DNA of 64,000 nt from Aquila chrysaetos chrysaetos (lineage: Eukaryota > Chordata > Aves > Accipitriformes > Accipitridae). The translations under genes were made by a program, and so were the position numbers. The stretch's first letter is position 1; every line of letters starts with the position of its first letter. Below are positions 48,900 through 60,720 of the stretch, piece after piece. Location of the stretch: NCBI RefSeq assembly GCF_900496995.4, contig NC_044004.1:83087538-83151537 (forward strand), in the 5' to 3' direction. The notes below the pieces were generated by a model. That model was not told where the DNA came from. It worked only from the letters and a program-made list of their open reading frames with translations, and made no database searches.

Positions 48900-51800
48900 C
48901 CTAAAATAAACAGCCCAGCCAGCTAGCACTGACACTGTGGAAAATGTGGCTGGGGACTGAAACCAGGCATGTTCAACGCGCAAAGACCTCTGGCTTTCAA
49001 AGGTGAAGGGGGGCAGGGAGTTGCACCATTACTGTGCATTTTTATTCTGTTAATCACCAACAAGCCATGAGCTGCTAAGAGCAAGGGAGGGCAAAACCGC
49101 CCTGGTCCTTAGGGGAAAGCTTGCCATCAGGGCCAGTGGCACTTTCCCACCCTGGGGGTGAGGAGCGTAAGGTAAGAGCGTGTCCAGATGGCCAAGGGGC
49201 AACAGCTCTGGCTCCTAGTTTTGAGAAATCAGACTTAAAGATCACTTGACTTATATTATAAAAACACTTCAAGATCAGAATCCTGTTTGCACCGGATTCT
49301 GTGCAAGCCTCTATTAAGGGTTCGACCTGCCCCCAAAGAACTTGCAGTCAAAACAAGATGAGAGAGGGGAGGGGGAAAAGAGATAAAGCAACAGCAGGTC
49401 TGTGGCAAAGCTGAACTGTTCCTCCAGGTCTGCCCACGGCATCGAGAAGCTTTTTTCCTTATGAATGGAAAAGGGACTCTATGGGATTTGTGGTTTATGA
49501 AAGGCTCTGAGGCAGGTCCCAGGCAAACTCTCCGAGGTACGGGGCAAGCAGACTTTTCCTGAAGGTGGGACTATGGGGGAGGACCCAGGATTTTTTTGTC
49601 ACAGATTTGGGATCACTTGTGTAACTGAAAAACAAACATTGCAATGTAACCTGCAATGACCAGAGCTGTCTCTGTAGCATATGTATGTGACTTGCACAGA
49701 AAAGGCCACTTTTTAAGGGAAGCCCAATCTTAGCAAGGGCCTCCAAACACCCGCATCAGGGGACAAAAGGGGACGCAGAGCAAAGTACGATGCTGGCAGG
49801 CCCATTCTTAGCCAGTGTTATCGCATCAGTGTTTCCTCAATTTCTGCTACCTGCAATATGTGTTTGTCTCAATTAACATTAGCAGCACATGATAAATGTC
49901 CCTGTGTTCTGCAGCTTTTCCTTATGCAGCAGAGCAGCAGCCCAGTGACCAGATACAGGCTTTTCACGCAGCCCGTGCCACCCTTGGCTCACCTGGGGTT
50001 GGTTGCTAGTGCCAAGATCTCAAGAGCCTAACGTCATTAAGCAACGTTGCCAAGCATCCCAGCTCCTGAAAGGGCAGCCTGTCACCTTACAGGCTGTCTT
50101 CCCTTTCTTCAGACCTTGCTGGCTGGGTCCCTAACCCTAGAGCTGCTCAGAGGGCCTGGAAGCTGTCTCCTGAGCTTTTTCTCATAGCGCAAACATCTCA
50201 TCTGGCGGTTGCATGATGCAATGAGCTTTTGTGTTGCATCAGCAGTGCTCACGCAAGGTTTCCCCCCAGCAGGTGCAGGGGGATGATGGGTGCAAGCTTA
50301 GCTCATAGCAGGTCTTACGCCCTAATTCTTCTTTACAAACCTTGTTTTCTCACTAGGGCTCCATCTTTAGGGGGGCAAAAGTTTTGTTTCCTTTTCCCCT
50401 CCCCAGGAAGTATTGCCAACAGAGTTTTTTGTGGAGCTCTCCTCTGAAGCAGCAGCAAGATGTTCCCTGTCCCCCATCTTTTGCAGAAGGTTAAAAATAG
50501 ACCTGGCTAACCATGGGGTGGTAGGGGTGTCTATCTAAAGCACTGTTTGTTTCAGTCACCTTTTTTGTAACACAATAGGAGATTTTTTAGAAATATACCA
50601 GAAGGGGGGATGCAGGCAGCAGGATAAAGCACAGCAAAAGAGTCTGGTTCTGGTCTGTTTTGCCAAACTGCATGGACAAAAATATGGTACTGGTAAAATT
50701 CAAGCAGAGGCATCCATGAGTATGTTTCAAACCTGAAGGGAGAGACTGAGCAGAATTATATTCTGCGTGATTCTGTTAATTTCAGTGGTTTTTCCTGACT
50801 ACCGGTGCTCAGCATATCTGAATTTCGGTTGCTAAATCTACATGTCTGCATACAGTCCCTTTGGTCTGTACATGGTAGCAAGAGAGCTATTTTTAGTCCC
50901 GTTCAGCCACCTGCATGTCTCTGAGGATTTCTCTCTCGATTGCAAGCTCTTTACAGGGAGATTTGTTTTATGGACTGTTACTTCTATGGACTATCCCCTT
51001 TTTACTGTATGACATTTTGAATTAACAGAAAATTATCTGGGGAAGCAGGCGTTAAAGAACTGTGGCAGTTTGGCAAGGAGCTGGCAAACCATCACCCCAG
51101 GCTTAAATTCTGAGCTGAGTGGGGAGCTAGACTTTCAACCTCACTGTGAGACAGAGGCTAGCGGAGGAGTAATTGAGAATTTGAAAAGAAATGGAAACCA
51201 GCCTTGTAGTCTCAGTCTCCTTCCGCGCATCCTGTGCCTCCACTTGGCCCTGGACATGCTGAATTAGGATTTTCCAGGTGAGAAGCTGGGCAGGTGCCTG
51301 GTTGAAGTGAGGCAAAATAGTTGTGTCTTTGTGTGTCCTTGCTACGCTGGGTAAGGAGTGGAGAGGAGGACAGCTCTACCAGGGCACAGGGTATCTCCAG
51401 ATAACACACCGTCCGCTAGCAGTCTGTTCTATGGCGTGCTTTCCTCCTCGTTTCTCATTCAGAGGCAAAGAAAATGGTGGATTAAAACAGACCTGCAGCG
51501 GTCACTGATTATCGTATTGGTAGCTGTGATTCTACTGATGCTTACAGCAAACTGGTGTGGTTTGGCTTGAGCAGTTTCTGCTAGCTGGATGAACTAACTC
51601 ACGTTGGAGGTCATCTCCAGCTTCACCAGAAGTGGATCATGTTTTCAGCAAGTCCTGGAGGAATTTCAAATGTCTATAGACGCTATTTCTTCCCTGCTCT
51701 TAGAAATTAACCTCGGACTGAGAGACAACATGTTAATTCCATTTAAATCCATGAAAGTCCAAGTGGAAGTTGGTCTCTCGTTAAGGCCCTGAATTTTGAA

Positions 51801-53340
51801 AGAGCAGACCTTAAAAAAATGAGGGCACTACATTGTGAGGGCAGTTAGATGGAAACGATTGGGGTCAGGGACATATTCAAGGCCTGGGTTTTTGTAAGTC
51901 ACACTTGCAAAAGTTAGCTGGAATTTTAACTGCGCAGAAATTGCCTGCAGACTTCTCTGGATAGACTTCACACAAAACCCGGTAGGATTAAGCAGCAGGA
52001 TTACAAAGCCTGATGGGCAGAGATGGCTGTATTTTAGTGGCCAACTAGTATAAAGTGAGAATTTCCACTGAGGTGTGACTAACAAATTAAATGAACGCTA
52101 TGTCTCACTTAACAAAACTAAGTTATTCTTGTTGCTCTTTCTTATATAGGTCTGTCTCCAGGGGAGGTGATATCTGAAAATTGGCATGGACAGATTTGGA
52201 AAAGGTGTCTTAGTCTGAGGCAAAGCGTATCTTTGGTGCAAGAGCATACAGAGAAAATTTTGACCCAGCAGTGACTATGTAGAACAGCTAAGCATGTCAG
52301 AAAAAAGGCTCATAAGTGAGACTTGTCTGCCATCAGATCTACCAGAATCCAAATGAATCACCAAAAAGTGAGTAAAGATGTGCACCCCACCTCTGTTTCA
52401 GTTAACCTTACTATTTGTTTGACACGTCTTTTTCCACAAGAAGGTGGATGGCAGTGTTTAAAAATAAAATTGCACCTGTTCTGCGGTGAGAAAAAAGCAC
52501 CTGCACTACTTCTGTGCAGAACTCCTCTTGCTGGGACGTGTGGATGCTTAATTTATCAGGCTCTGGGTTTCTGAGCTCAGACTAAACTAATTACTGTGCG
52601 TCCCTCTGCTCTTGTGGCACGGCTGTCTGCATTGCTTAAAAACAGACCGTTTCCATGTGCCTCAGTATTAATGCGATTTTCCCTTTGGAATGGTGGGAGG
52701 CTGGGCTGGGTGCTCCGTGACGGACGACAGACACAAACAAGCAAAAATACAGGATGAGAACGCAAACATGAATGAATAGAGATTCCCTTAAAAACCCTGC
52801 TGATGAGGGGTCCCCAGCTGCTGAAAATCAGAATTGCTCCTTTACTAAAGCCCTGGACACGTCTGTTTATTGGCGTAAAGGGACCGATCCAAGGAGCAGA
52901 GAGGACGGCGAAGCAGCAGCAGCAGCCCGGCTTTGCAGCCTGCCTTCGCCGTACAGACCCGCAGCCTCCAGAACGGGCCTGGGTCCTGCCAGGAGATGCC
53001 CGTATCCCTGTGGAGATGCCCGTATCCCTGTGGAGATGCCGTTCGGTGGAGGGAAGGAGGTGCAAGAGTTAACGTACGTGCCTCAGATGTGTCCAGGGAG
53101 GTTTTCAAATACTTGTTTTTCTCTCCGAAAGTTTGATCTCACTGTAGGGAACTGAGTAACAAGAAGTTTCAGTTCATGAGGGGACAGATGTCAGGTGCGC
53201 TTTCTATCTTGCCTTTTTTTTTTTTTTAATTTCCTCATTGTTACAAGATTACAGACAGCAGTTGTATGCGTCCGTGCTTTTAGGCGAAGAGAATCCCCCG
53301 AGGAGCAAAAAAAGGCACTCTTTTCTGTCGGCGGGGCACT
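48900..53340. other. Intergenic region between JCHAIN and UTP3
   Basis: The two genes are divergent here, so this stretch may hold regulatory DNA for both. No coding resemblance was found. It holds a T run at about 53214-53228 and a short tandem duplication near 53.0 kb (listed separately). Confidence 0.5.
52993..53040. repeat. Tandem 20-bp repeat, 2.4 copies
   Basis: Unit GAGATGCCCGTATCCCTGTG at 52993-53012 and 53013-53032, followed by a partial third copy to 53040. The two full copies are identical. Confidence 0.9.
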
Positions 53341-53760
53341 CCGCAACGCCGGTACCCACCACGCTTGAAACAAATCCTTGCTGAAGCGGCTGCCCAGGTC
53401 ACGCAGCTCCTGGCGGGTCCCTATGACCCTCTCCGGGATCGGGGCGGGCGGCAGCGGGGACGTACCCCCGGCACGGCTGCCCGCCCCCGGCACCGAGGGT
53501 TACGGCGGGGCCGGAACGGCCGGAAGGGGAACCGGGGGCGGGAGGAAGCGGAAGGGACTCGAGGGCGGAAGCGGAAGGGCCGCGGAAGAGCCGGAGCGGA
53601 GCCATGAGGACCCGCCGCGGTACCGTCCTGCGGCCGCCGCCCGAGCCCGCCGAGGAGGAGGATGGCGGCCAGGCTGGCCCCGAGGGCCTGGCGGACGAGG
53701 TGGAGGATTTCCACGAGGCGCAGTTCCAGGCGGTGATGGCGGCCCTGGAGAGCGCGGAGG
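53340..53760. promoter_or_regulatory. UTP3: CpG-island promoter of UTP3
   Basis: GC- and CpG-rich DNA covers the region before the UTP3 ATG and the first 50 or so codons. There is no clear TATA box. Repeated GGAAG-type blocks (CGGAAG at several places between 53520 and 53590) resemble ETS sites common in housekeeping promoters. Confidence 0.6.
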
Positions 53761-55202
53761 AGGCCGGGGACTGCGAGGAGGAGGAGGAGGAGGAGGAGGA
53801 GGTGCTGGGGTTGCAGTTGCCGGAGGACAGCGAGGAGGATGGAGGCGGTGAGGAAGAAGAGGAGGAGGAGGTACAGGGGGTGGATCTTTACGTGGACCAC
53901 AGTGCAGAAGAGGATGGAGAAGGCGAGGAGGAGGAGGAGGAGGAGGATGTAGAAGGCGAGGAGGAGGAGGAGGATGGAGAAGGCGAGGAGGAGAAGGAGG
54001 AGGGGGGAAGTGAGGTTGAAGATGAAGATGGAGAGCTGTCCATGGGGAGTGACTTGGAGGAGCGCCATCAGGACACCAAGCTCCCCCACGAGCTCTCCTG
54101 GGGCCAACGCAAGCAGCTTTACTACGACACGGACTATGGGAGCGATGCACGGGCCAAGGGCAAGCGTAGCCAGCAAGAAGTTGATGCTGAGGAGGAGGAA
54201 GAGGAGCAGGAGGCTCAAGTCATCCAGAGGCGGTTGGTGCAGGACTTAGGGGAGGATGACTACGGGCTGGATGTGATCCAGGGCTACCTGGCTGAGCAGC
54301 AGAAAACCCACGACGGCAAGGGGCAGAAGATTGACAAGGATTTGCAGGCCCTTTCCAAGAAGGAGCAGCTGAAGCTACTGAAGCAGGAGTCCCCTGAGCT
54401 CCTGCAGCTAATTGAGGATTTTGAAGTCAAGCTGATGGAGCTCAAGGACGAACTGCACCCGCTGCTGCAAATGGTCAAAAACGGCACTATCCCGCAAGGG
54501 AAAGGCAGTCGTTATTTGCAGACCAAGTATCATCTCTACTTGAATTACTGTGCCAATATCAGTTTCTATTTGGTTTTGAAGTCAAAGAGGATGCCGGTTC
54601 ACAGTCACCCCGTTATCGAACGGCTGGTTGCTTATAGAAATATAATCAATGACCTAGCTGTTATAGATCAAAAGTTATCCTCACAAGTCCGTATGCTTTT
54701 GAAAAACTACTATGATAAGAAGGAAGACAAATTACAGAAGGAGAAGAAGTTTGCGCTGTTCCTCCCACTGGATGTTAAGAAAAACAAATCGAAACGTGCT
54801 CCGGCGCTTGCTAATGGCCGGGCTACTGCTGCTGAACTGTCAGATGAGTCGGACCTGGATGAAGAGTCTGCCCTAAAATACTATAAGATGATGGAGGAGA
54901 AGTTGAAACTCAAGAGGAAGAGAACTGAAGACCAAGACATGCTTGAAGAAGAAGCAGTGTTGGAAGGAGAGGATCCAAATAAAAAGAGAGGTGTGACCTA
55001 TCAGATGATCAAGAACAAAGGCCTGACGCCCAGAAGGAAGAAGATCGATCGCAACCCCAGGGTCAAGCATCGGGAGAAGTTTCGGCGAGCCAAGATTCGC
55101 CGCAAAGGCCAGGTCCGTGAAGTTCGGAGGGAATTGCACAGATATGCCGGGGAACTGTCCGGCATTCGCGCGGGAGTTAAGAAAAGCAGAAAGCTTCAAT
55201 GA
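53604..55202 (+). CDS. UTP3: UTP3 / SAS10, small-subunit processome component, intronless, 532 aa
   Basis: UTP3 (Sas10) is a nucleolar part of the U3-containing small-subunit processome that processes 18S rRNA. A single open frame covers the whole protein, as in mammals, where the gene is also intronless. Residues about 17-150 are extremely acidic, with several Glu runs. Then come SWGQRKQLYYDTDYGSDAR (around 168) and AQVIQRRLVQDLGEDDYG. The Sas10/Utp3/C1D domain spans about 240-330 (KESPELLQLIEDFEVK-like block, then GKGSRYLQTKYHLYLNYC). The basic C-terminal Sas10 domain spans about 455-532, including GLTPRRKKIDRNPRVKHREK and SGIRAGVKKSRKL. The start ATG at 53604 is the first in frame, inside the CpG island; the N-terminus before the acidic block differs from human, so it is the least certain part. 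Confidence 0.97.
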   Translation: MRTRRGTVLRPPPEPAEEEDGGQAGPEGLADEVEDFHEAQFQAVMAALESAEEAGDCEEEEEEEEEVLGLQLPEDSEEDGGGEEEEEEEVQGVDLYVDHSAEEDGEGEEEEEEEDVEGEEEEEDGEGEEEKEEGGSEVEDEDGELSMGSDLEERHQDTKLPHELSWGQRKQLYYDTDYGSDARAKGKRSQQEVDAEEEEEEQEAQVIQRRLVQDLGEDDYGLDVIQGYLAEQQKTHDGKGQKIDKDLQALSKKEQLKLLKQESPELLQLIEDFEVKLMELKDELHPLLQMVKNGTIPQGKGSRYLQTKYHLYLNYCANISFYLVLKSKRMPVHSHPVIERLVAYRNIINDLAVIDQKLSSQVRMLLKNYYDKKEDKLQKEKKFALFLPLDVKKNKSKRAPALANGRATAAELSDESDLDEESALKYYKMMEEKLKLKRKRTEDQDMLEEEAVLEGEDPNKKRGVTYQMIKNKGLTPRRKKIDRNPRVKHREKFRRAKIRRKGQVREVRRELHRYAGELSGIRAGVKKSRKLQ

Positions 55203-55251
55203 TACTTGCTTTTCTCTGTTTCAGAGAGCTGCGAGTAGCACTACTGAATCC

Positions 55252-55257
55252 AATAAA
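55252..55257 (+). terminator. UTP3: Polyadenylation signal of UTP3
   Basis: AATAAA lies 50 bases after the stop codon, and a T/G-rich stretch follows. This gives a very short 3' UTR. Confidence 0.85.
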
Positions 55258-55520
55258 AATTTTATAAATGATATTGTGGTTTTTGATCCTTGAGAAGACT
55301 GGGGGTGGGGTGCTATTTGTTTTTTTGCAGAGGATGCTTTTCAGAAGGTGCCACCTGTAAAAGTAGCACAGGGCCCTTTCCTTACCTGGCCTGCACGTGA
55401 GGCGTTCTCCTCTATTGCGATGCTGTCATCTTTCCATACTGTAAATACTGGCTTTGAGAGGCTGCAAGGGATGTGTCAAGCGAAGAGAATGAAATGGGCC
55501 GTGCGGGACTGATGAGGGGG

Positions 55521-55590
55521 ATGGGATGGGATGGGATGGGATGGGATGGGATGGGATGGGATGGGATGGGATGGGATGGGGTGGGATGGA
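55521..55590. repeat. (ATGGG)n pentanucleotide microsatellite
   Basis: Twelve perfect ATGGG units (55521-55580), followed by interrupted units (GTGGG, ATGGA). The G-triplets recur every five bases, so the strand could form G-quadruplexes. Located about 320 bases past the UTP3 stop codon. Confidence 0.95.
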
Positions 55591-55599
55591 GGGACCTCC

Positions 55600-58500
55600 T
55601 GAGGGCAGGTTGAGAATGGGGTTCATGCAGCTGTCACTGCTGCCTTCTCCTTTTTACTGTCTTGATCTGGTCCATCCTTTTTCTGTGTTGAGCTGCAGAA
55701 TGAGATCCATATGGTTGTGGTATTTTCTCCAGTTCTTGTTCTGATTTACTCCTCCTTGTGCTCATACCTTTTAAGAACTAACTATTTTTAGGCTCTCTTA
55801 AATAATTTTGTAACTAAGCAGAAAGCTATTACTTAAATCCCACGAGGCCTGAGATACCGTTTCCTCTCCTTCTGAGTTCAGTGAGAAGCAAAGCAAGGAC
55901 TTTCCTGGATTGCATTGCTATTTATCTGTGATAAATACATCAACTTCAGCTATGATAAATACGTTAACTGTTGTCTGCTCTTATAGGTCTAACGTAGCAC
56001 TGGTATAGGACAAAGGGGTAAGACGTAACATTGTCTTCAGTTTGAGAGTAAACTTTCAGATTGTTTCGATTACTTCCATGCCTTCTGATGGGAAAACGCA
56101 TTTAACCCCACACTGAAGTTCTTGCTGGGAGCAGATTGTGAGCGGCCAGTTCCAGTTCAGGCTGTAAAGGAGGAATGACTGATCAATTTTCCTTAAAAGT
56201 TTTAACAAACACTGTCTCAGGTAAGACCTGCACTTGTGTCTGGGACAGGTTTCAGGGAGGTCATGACTTGATTTGCGTACCAGTAGCATCTGAAAGGTAC
56301 TACTGTCTCTTTCCCATGTGAAATCACTGAAGGGGAATAATTGTCTTGTCAATAGATGTTATTTCATGTTATGGAAGCACTAGTGTATCTAGGTGATTTG
56401 GTTTGGGTTTTTTTTTTGTTTTGTTCCAGATTTTTTTTGTGTTTGTGGTAGTCTTGGGGGAAGCCAAAATATGAGGAGGCGTCCTTGAGCCTGTGACAGG
56501 CTGGGTGCTACAATTCAAACATGCAGACGCTCATTTTCTGCAAGTGAAAAGTGCTTCCATAGCTTTTGATATAAACCTTTACACCCTAGGCCTGTTTCTG
56601 TCAGGAACGTGCTGTTAATTGCTGACTGGAGAATGTTTTGTTAATTTTCAAAGCCGACTGTTAAAGGGAGAGGTAGAAAAACCATAAACTTAAGCTGGAC
56701 AGATGGGAACAGAAGTAAGGAGACTTTTTGTAGTCCTTACATGTCCCCGATCCATGGGATGTGGAGCTATGCATGCTGATTTTGGAGGGGATTCTGGTAT
56801 GGTAGATAAATGTATAGGACAAAATAGCAAAATGACGAGTTCTGCTGACTTTAATGGCCCTGCATTTGTTTGCCCCCTGCTGCTTACAGGCCAAACAGCA
56901 GTTAAATGCTGCATGATAAAAAAAACCAAACAACTTTGCTCCACAGAAACAGGCTACAAAGCATTGGGAATTGAACCCCTCCCTGAAATTGCCTGGGTCA
57001 GCGAGGCAAAACTGAGGCTTGCTTGAAGACATCACTGAACATGTCTTCTCATTTGAGCAATGCTGTCTGTAAGCTGATGGCCTCAGGTGAGATGTGTAAC
57101 CTATTAGCTGTGGGGATAAAGATGTCCTTCACCTGTGCTTACTCATTCTCCCTTACTGTTAGCAGCAATCAACAGCGTTGGCTGCTTGCTCTTTCCAGTG
57201 AGGAACGTATGGCTTTTAGTGGCTCCCAGCCTTACCCAGGAGGGAACTAGAGCTTTTCCCAAAACTACACCTTTTATTAACTCCACGCTGGGATCGTGAT
57301 GGAGGCTGCCACTGATAACACTGTGCTACACTCCTGAGGCTTTGCGGAGAAGTCGGTAAAAGGTAAAGTACTGGGAAAAGAAGCAGCTTAGGTGCTTTTT
57401 CTGGGGAGGAATGGTGTTGTGTAACGGGCATCACGAGGGATGCGGAAAACATCCAGCAGAGATGCTAACTGATCTCATTACTACAGCACCTTCTCGTGCA
57501 CGTTTTGTGCTTTGTGCAAAAATGAAGGGCTGAGGATCTTTTGTAGATCTGCAGGCAAGCTGTAAGTATCCAAGGCGGCTTTGTGTTCCCTTGAAAAGCT
57601 TTAGGCAGCTTGTAAGCAAAACTCCAGCAACTTCCATCTGAGCAATAAATAAGGGTAATAATGAATTAGTCCGCTGCTACAGACGCACTCCCCAGGAATG
57701 TTGGGCTTAAGGCAAGAGGGAATGCAGCGTATCAGCACGCCCAGCGCAGGCAGCCAGCAGATGGCACAGCATGTCTCCCCAGACCGCTGTGCCAGCCCGT
57801 TTTAATGAATATTAAACACGACATTATGTTCAGTTGGTTAGTTGAGACATTGGACAAAGCCATAAATAGCTCATTTCTGTATGGTTTTAAGTATGCACGG
57901 TCATGGGAAGGCCGTGATTATCAATGCCATGGGTGGGGGGATGCAATGTAAGGTTGCTCTAAGAAATACTTCTGAGAGGGATGTTTTCTGCTGAAGGGAA
58001 ATCCGTGGTGGTAAATAGGTTTTGAAGATCCCTATGAAGATGGACATGTGAAATAGGGGAAGGACCGCAGATGATGGTCAGGAAAACAAGTGAGAAGTGG
58101 AGCAAGGTCATGGTTAACACTGGGTTTTTTCCTTCTGCCAGTAGTGTTTCAGGAGAAGGTGCTGACACTGCCAAGCGATGTGCTTCAGCTGTGGGGTGGC
58201 ACTCGTCCTTGCCAGGCTCCTGCTTAGCAAGTACCAGCTGCCCTGCTCAGAAAGGACTGGTGGTGAGGTCTGCCTCAGCAGCACCTAATGCAGGTTAGGA
58301 CTCACATGCTCAGGCAACAGCTGTGCCTCACCTGAATCGCTCCGCACTGCCACGGAGATACCTTCCCCTGCGTCCTTTCCCTCCGCTCGCTGGGAGCATG
58401 GTAATTCAAGAGATAGTCACTCCTGTGTGCACGTGCACGTAAATGATTCATATTTAAAAAGCACGTAGGCATGTGTTCGGAAGCTTGGGTAGAAAAATTA

Positions 58501-59580
58501 CAGCGGCAGGGAGGTGGACAATGCTTTCTGCATCATGACCTGACATTTCTATTTATACAGGGTAAGGAAAATACATTCAATAACTCACATGGAAATACAT
58601 CTGCTGCTGCCTTAAATTTTTTCAGGGCTTTCCCAGTTGTCTTCCATAATATTCTGCCAGCACCAGTATGGACGTTGTTTTACTCTCGCTAGCACTGGCA
58701 AATAGCAATTCAGACGTTCAGCTCTGAGGTTTGTGAAACAGATTAAAGCATCTGTTAAATTAGCTGCAACATGTTGCATGACTTGGGGCAGCACTGGAAA
58801 AAGCAGTCTCCAGGAAGCAGTTGCCTTTACAGCTTTCGTTTTGCAATTTTTATGTGAGATTTTAAAAGAAAGAAGCAACATGTTTCAGCTTAACCTACGT
58901 GCACCGAATGCAGGATATTCTTTAAAAACTGGCAGATTTACGTTCTTTCTCCCTGCCCTTTGGCAACACTACAGTCCACGAGAATTGCCCTGCTTTATGA
59001 GAAGCCTTTATTACTGTCTTCAGCAAGACAATCTCCCAAGTGAAATGCCCATTGGTATTGTCTGTTTGGTAGTTTTAATAGTAAGGAAAGCGTATGGACC
59101 TTGTATTGCCACCTCTTATCAAAGGATCTGAAACGCTGCTGTCCGTGAGATCTCGTCCTCGGCAAAGGGCAGGAGATGGTGTAGTGGCTTCACCTCATGG
59201 TCAAGTTACAGCACGTGGGAGTCCGACTCCCTGGCTGCTGTATGAAGGTGCTTTCCTAAGATTAAAATCAGTGTTTCCCCGTGCAGGCTCTGGTCCTGGG
59301 AAGGTAACGCCACACACGCAGGGCTGCTGCCTCTTTCCTTCGGGCTCGGTGTAGAAAAAGACCATGAAATAACACGTGGTGGGATGGTGTCTTGCTCAGA
59401 ACGGCTTCTCCACAGCCAGTGGTCCGGCTGGTGTGTGTAGCAGGGTTGGAAGCCCGTGCTAGAAGACTAGGTGGGCTTGTCTTTGTTTTCTCTGAAAGTG
59501 CAAGGCAGACGAGTTGGCAGTGCTGAAAAAGAAAGCGTTAAGGGTACGAGGCTGGAAAAAAAACAACCCCTCTCCGAGGA
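55600..59580. other. Intergenic region between UTP3 and the next CpG-island gene
   Basis: No protein-coding resemblance on either strand. Open frames up to about 132 codons look random and show no family motifs. Confidence 0.5.
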
Positions 59581-59589
59581 GGGGTGCAA

Positions 59590-60720
59590 ACAAGGTCCTC
59601 TCGGTGCCGCCCGGAGCCCCGGCACCTATCAGAGTCCGGTTATCCGTTTTTTTTTCTGTCAGCCTGCCGCGGTCCGTCCTTCAGGCAACCTGCGCGGGGA
59701 GCAGGACGGGCCCGGGGGACGGAGGAGAGCCGCCCTGCTCCCCGGGGAGCGGGGCCGGCCGAGGGCCGCTGCCCTCACAGCCCCGCGGCTGGAACGGCAG
59801 CGCCCGGGCTCCGCGTCCCGGGGGCGCCGGGGCAGGAGGAGGCACCAGCCCGCCCGCCTCGCCTCCCCTCCCCTCCCCTCCCGCGGCGGGGGCGGAGGGC
59901 GGGAGGAGGCCGGCCGCGGCCCTGCTTCCCGGCCGGGGCGGGGCCCGGCCCGGCGATGGCGGAGGCGGAGCGGGCGTCGTTTCTGCCGCCGCTGGCCCAA
60001 AGTTCCCGGGACGGGGACGGCGCCGAGCCGCTCCCCGCCATGGAGCGGCGGGCCGAGCTCGGGCAGGAGGAGGAGGAGGCAGCGGCGGCGGCGGCAGCAG
60101 AGGAGGAGGAGGAGGAGGAGGACGCGCCCCCTGCCTCGCCGCCTTTCTTCCTCCTCTACCCCGGCCATGGAGGCGCCGCCGCGCCGCCCGGCGTGTGGAG
60201 ACCCCCGGCGCCCCGCGGCGGGTCCCCCCTGCCCGTGCTGGTGCTGAGCTACCCGGGCTCGGACGGAGCCGGCGGTCCCGGCACCCGTGAGTAGCCGCGG
60301 GGCTCCTCGGCGGGCGAGGAGCCCTCCCTCCGGGCGGGGTAGGGTGTGGGGAACCGGCCGGGGGAGGCGTCGTGGCGGGGGCCGAGGGCCGCCGTCGCCT
60401 TGCGAGGCGGGGAAGGAAAGCTCTGCGCCTCCATGCCGGGCTCCCGCCTGAGGAGGGTGCGTCGAGCCGGGCCCCCGAAGGCAGGCTGGGGGTGAGCGGC
60501 TCTGGGCAGGGACGAGTCCGCCACGGTACGCCCCGGGGGCTCCTGGAAACGGGGGCGTCCTCCCCGAAACTCCCCCTCGCCCGGCGGGGCGTCGGTGGAA
60601 GGGGGGGGGCTCGAAGGGGCGTCGTGGTGGCCTGGCTGCTCCCCTGGCAGCGTGTGCGTGAGCTGGGCAGGAGAAGGGGCAGGGAGCGTTCTGGAAGGAG
60701 GCGGTTCGTAAACGCGATGG
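59590..60720. promoter_or_regulatory. CpG-island promoter of the RUFY3-like gene
   Basis: Very high GC and CpG content over more than 1 kb, centred on the coding exon at 59956-60286. Repeated CCCTCCCCTCC boxes (about 59868-59882) are typical SP/KLF-type sites. No TATA box. Confidence 0.7.
59956..60286 (+). CDS. RUFY3: First coding exon of a CpG-island gene, probably RUFY3
   Basis: The ATG at 59956 opens a frame (MAEAERASFLPPLAQSS) of 110 codons plus one base, ending at a strong GTGAGT donor. The encoded segment is low-complexity: an acidic/alanine tract (EEEEAAAAAAAEEEEEEED, about residues 37-56), then a Pro/Gly-rich part with PPFFLLYPGHGG and LPVLVLSYPG. I do not recognise this sequence as a known protein. 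The name comes only from gene order: in mammals JCHAIN, UTP3 and RUFY3 are neighbours, with UTP3 and RUFY3 on the same strand. RUFY3 is a RUN-domain, Rab/Arl-effector protein with alternative 5' ends. The RUN domain would be on later exons beyond the window. Confidence 0.5.

Noticed and set aside
53421-54218. 265-codon and 216-codon minus-strand frames opposite UTP3
   Set aside because: These are shadows of the GAG-rich acidic tract, giving leucine or proline runs. UTP3 on the plus strand is convincingly real.
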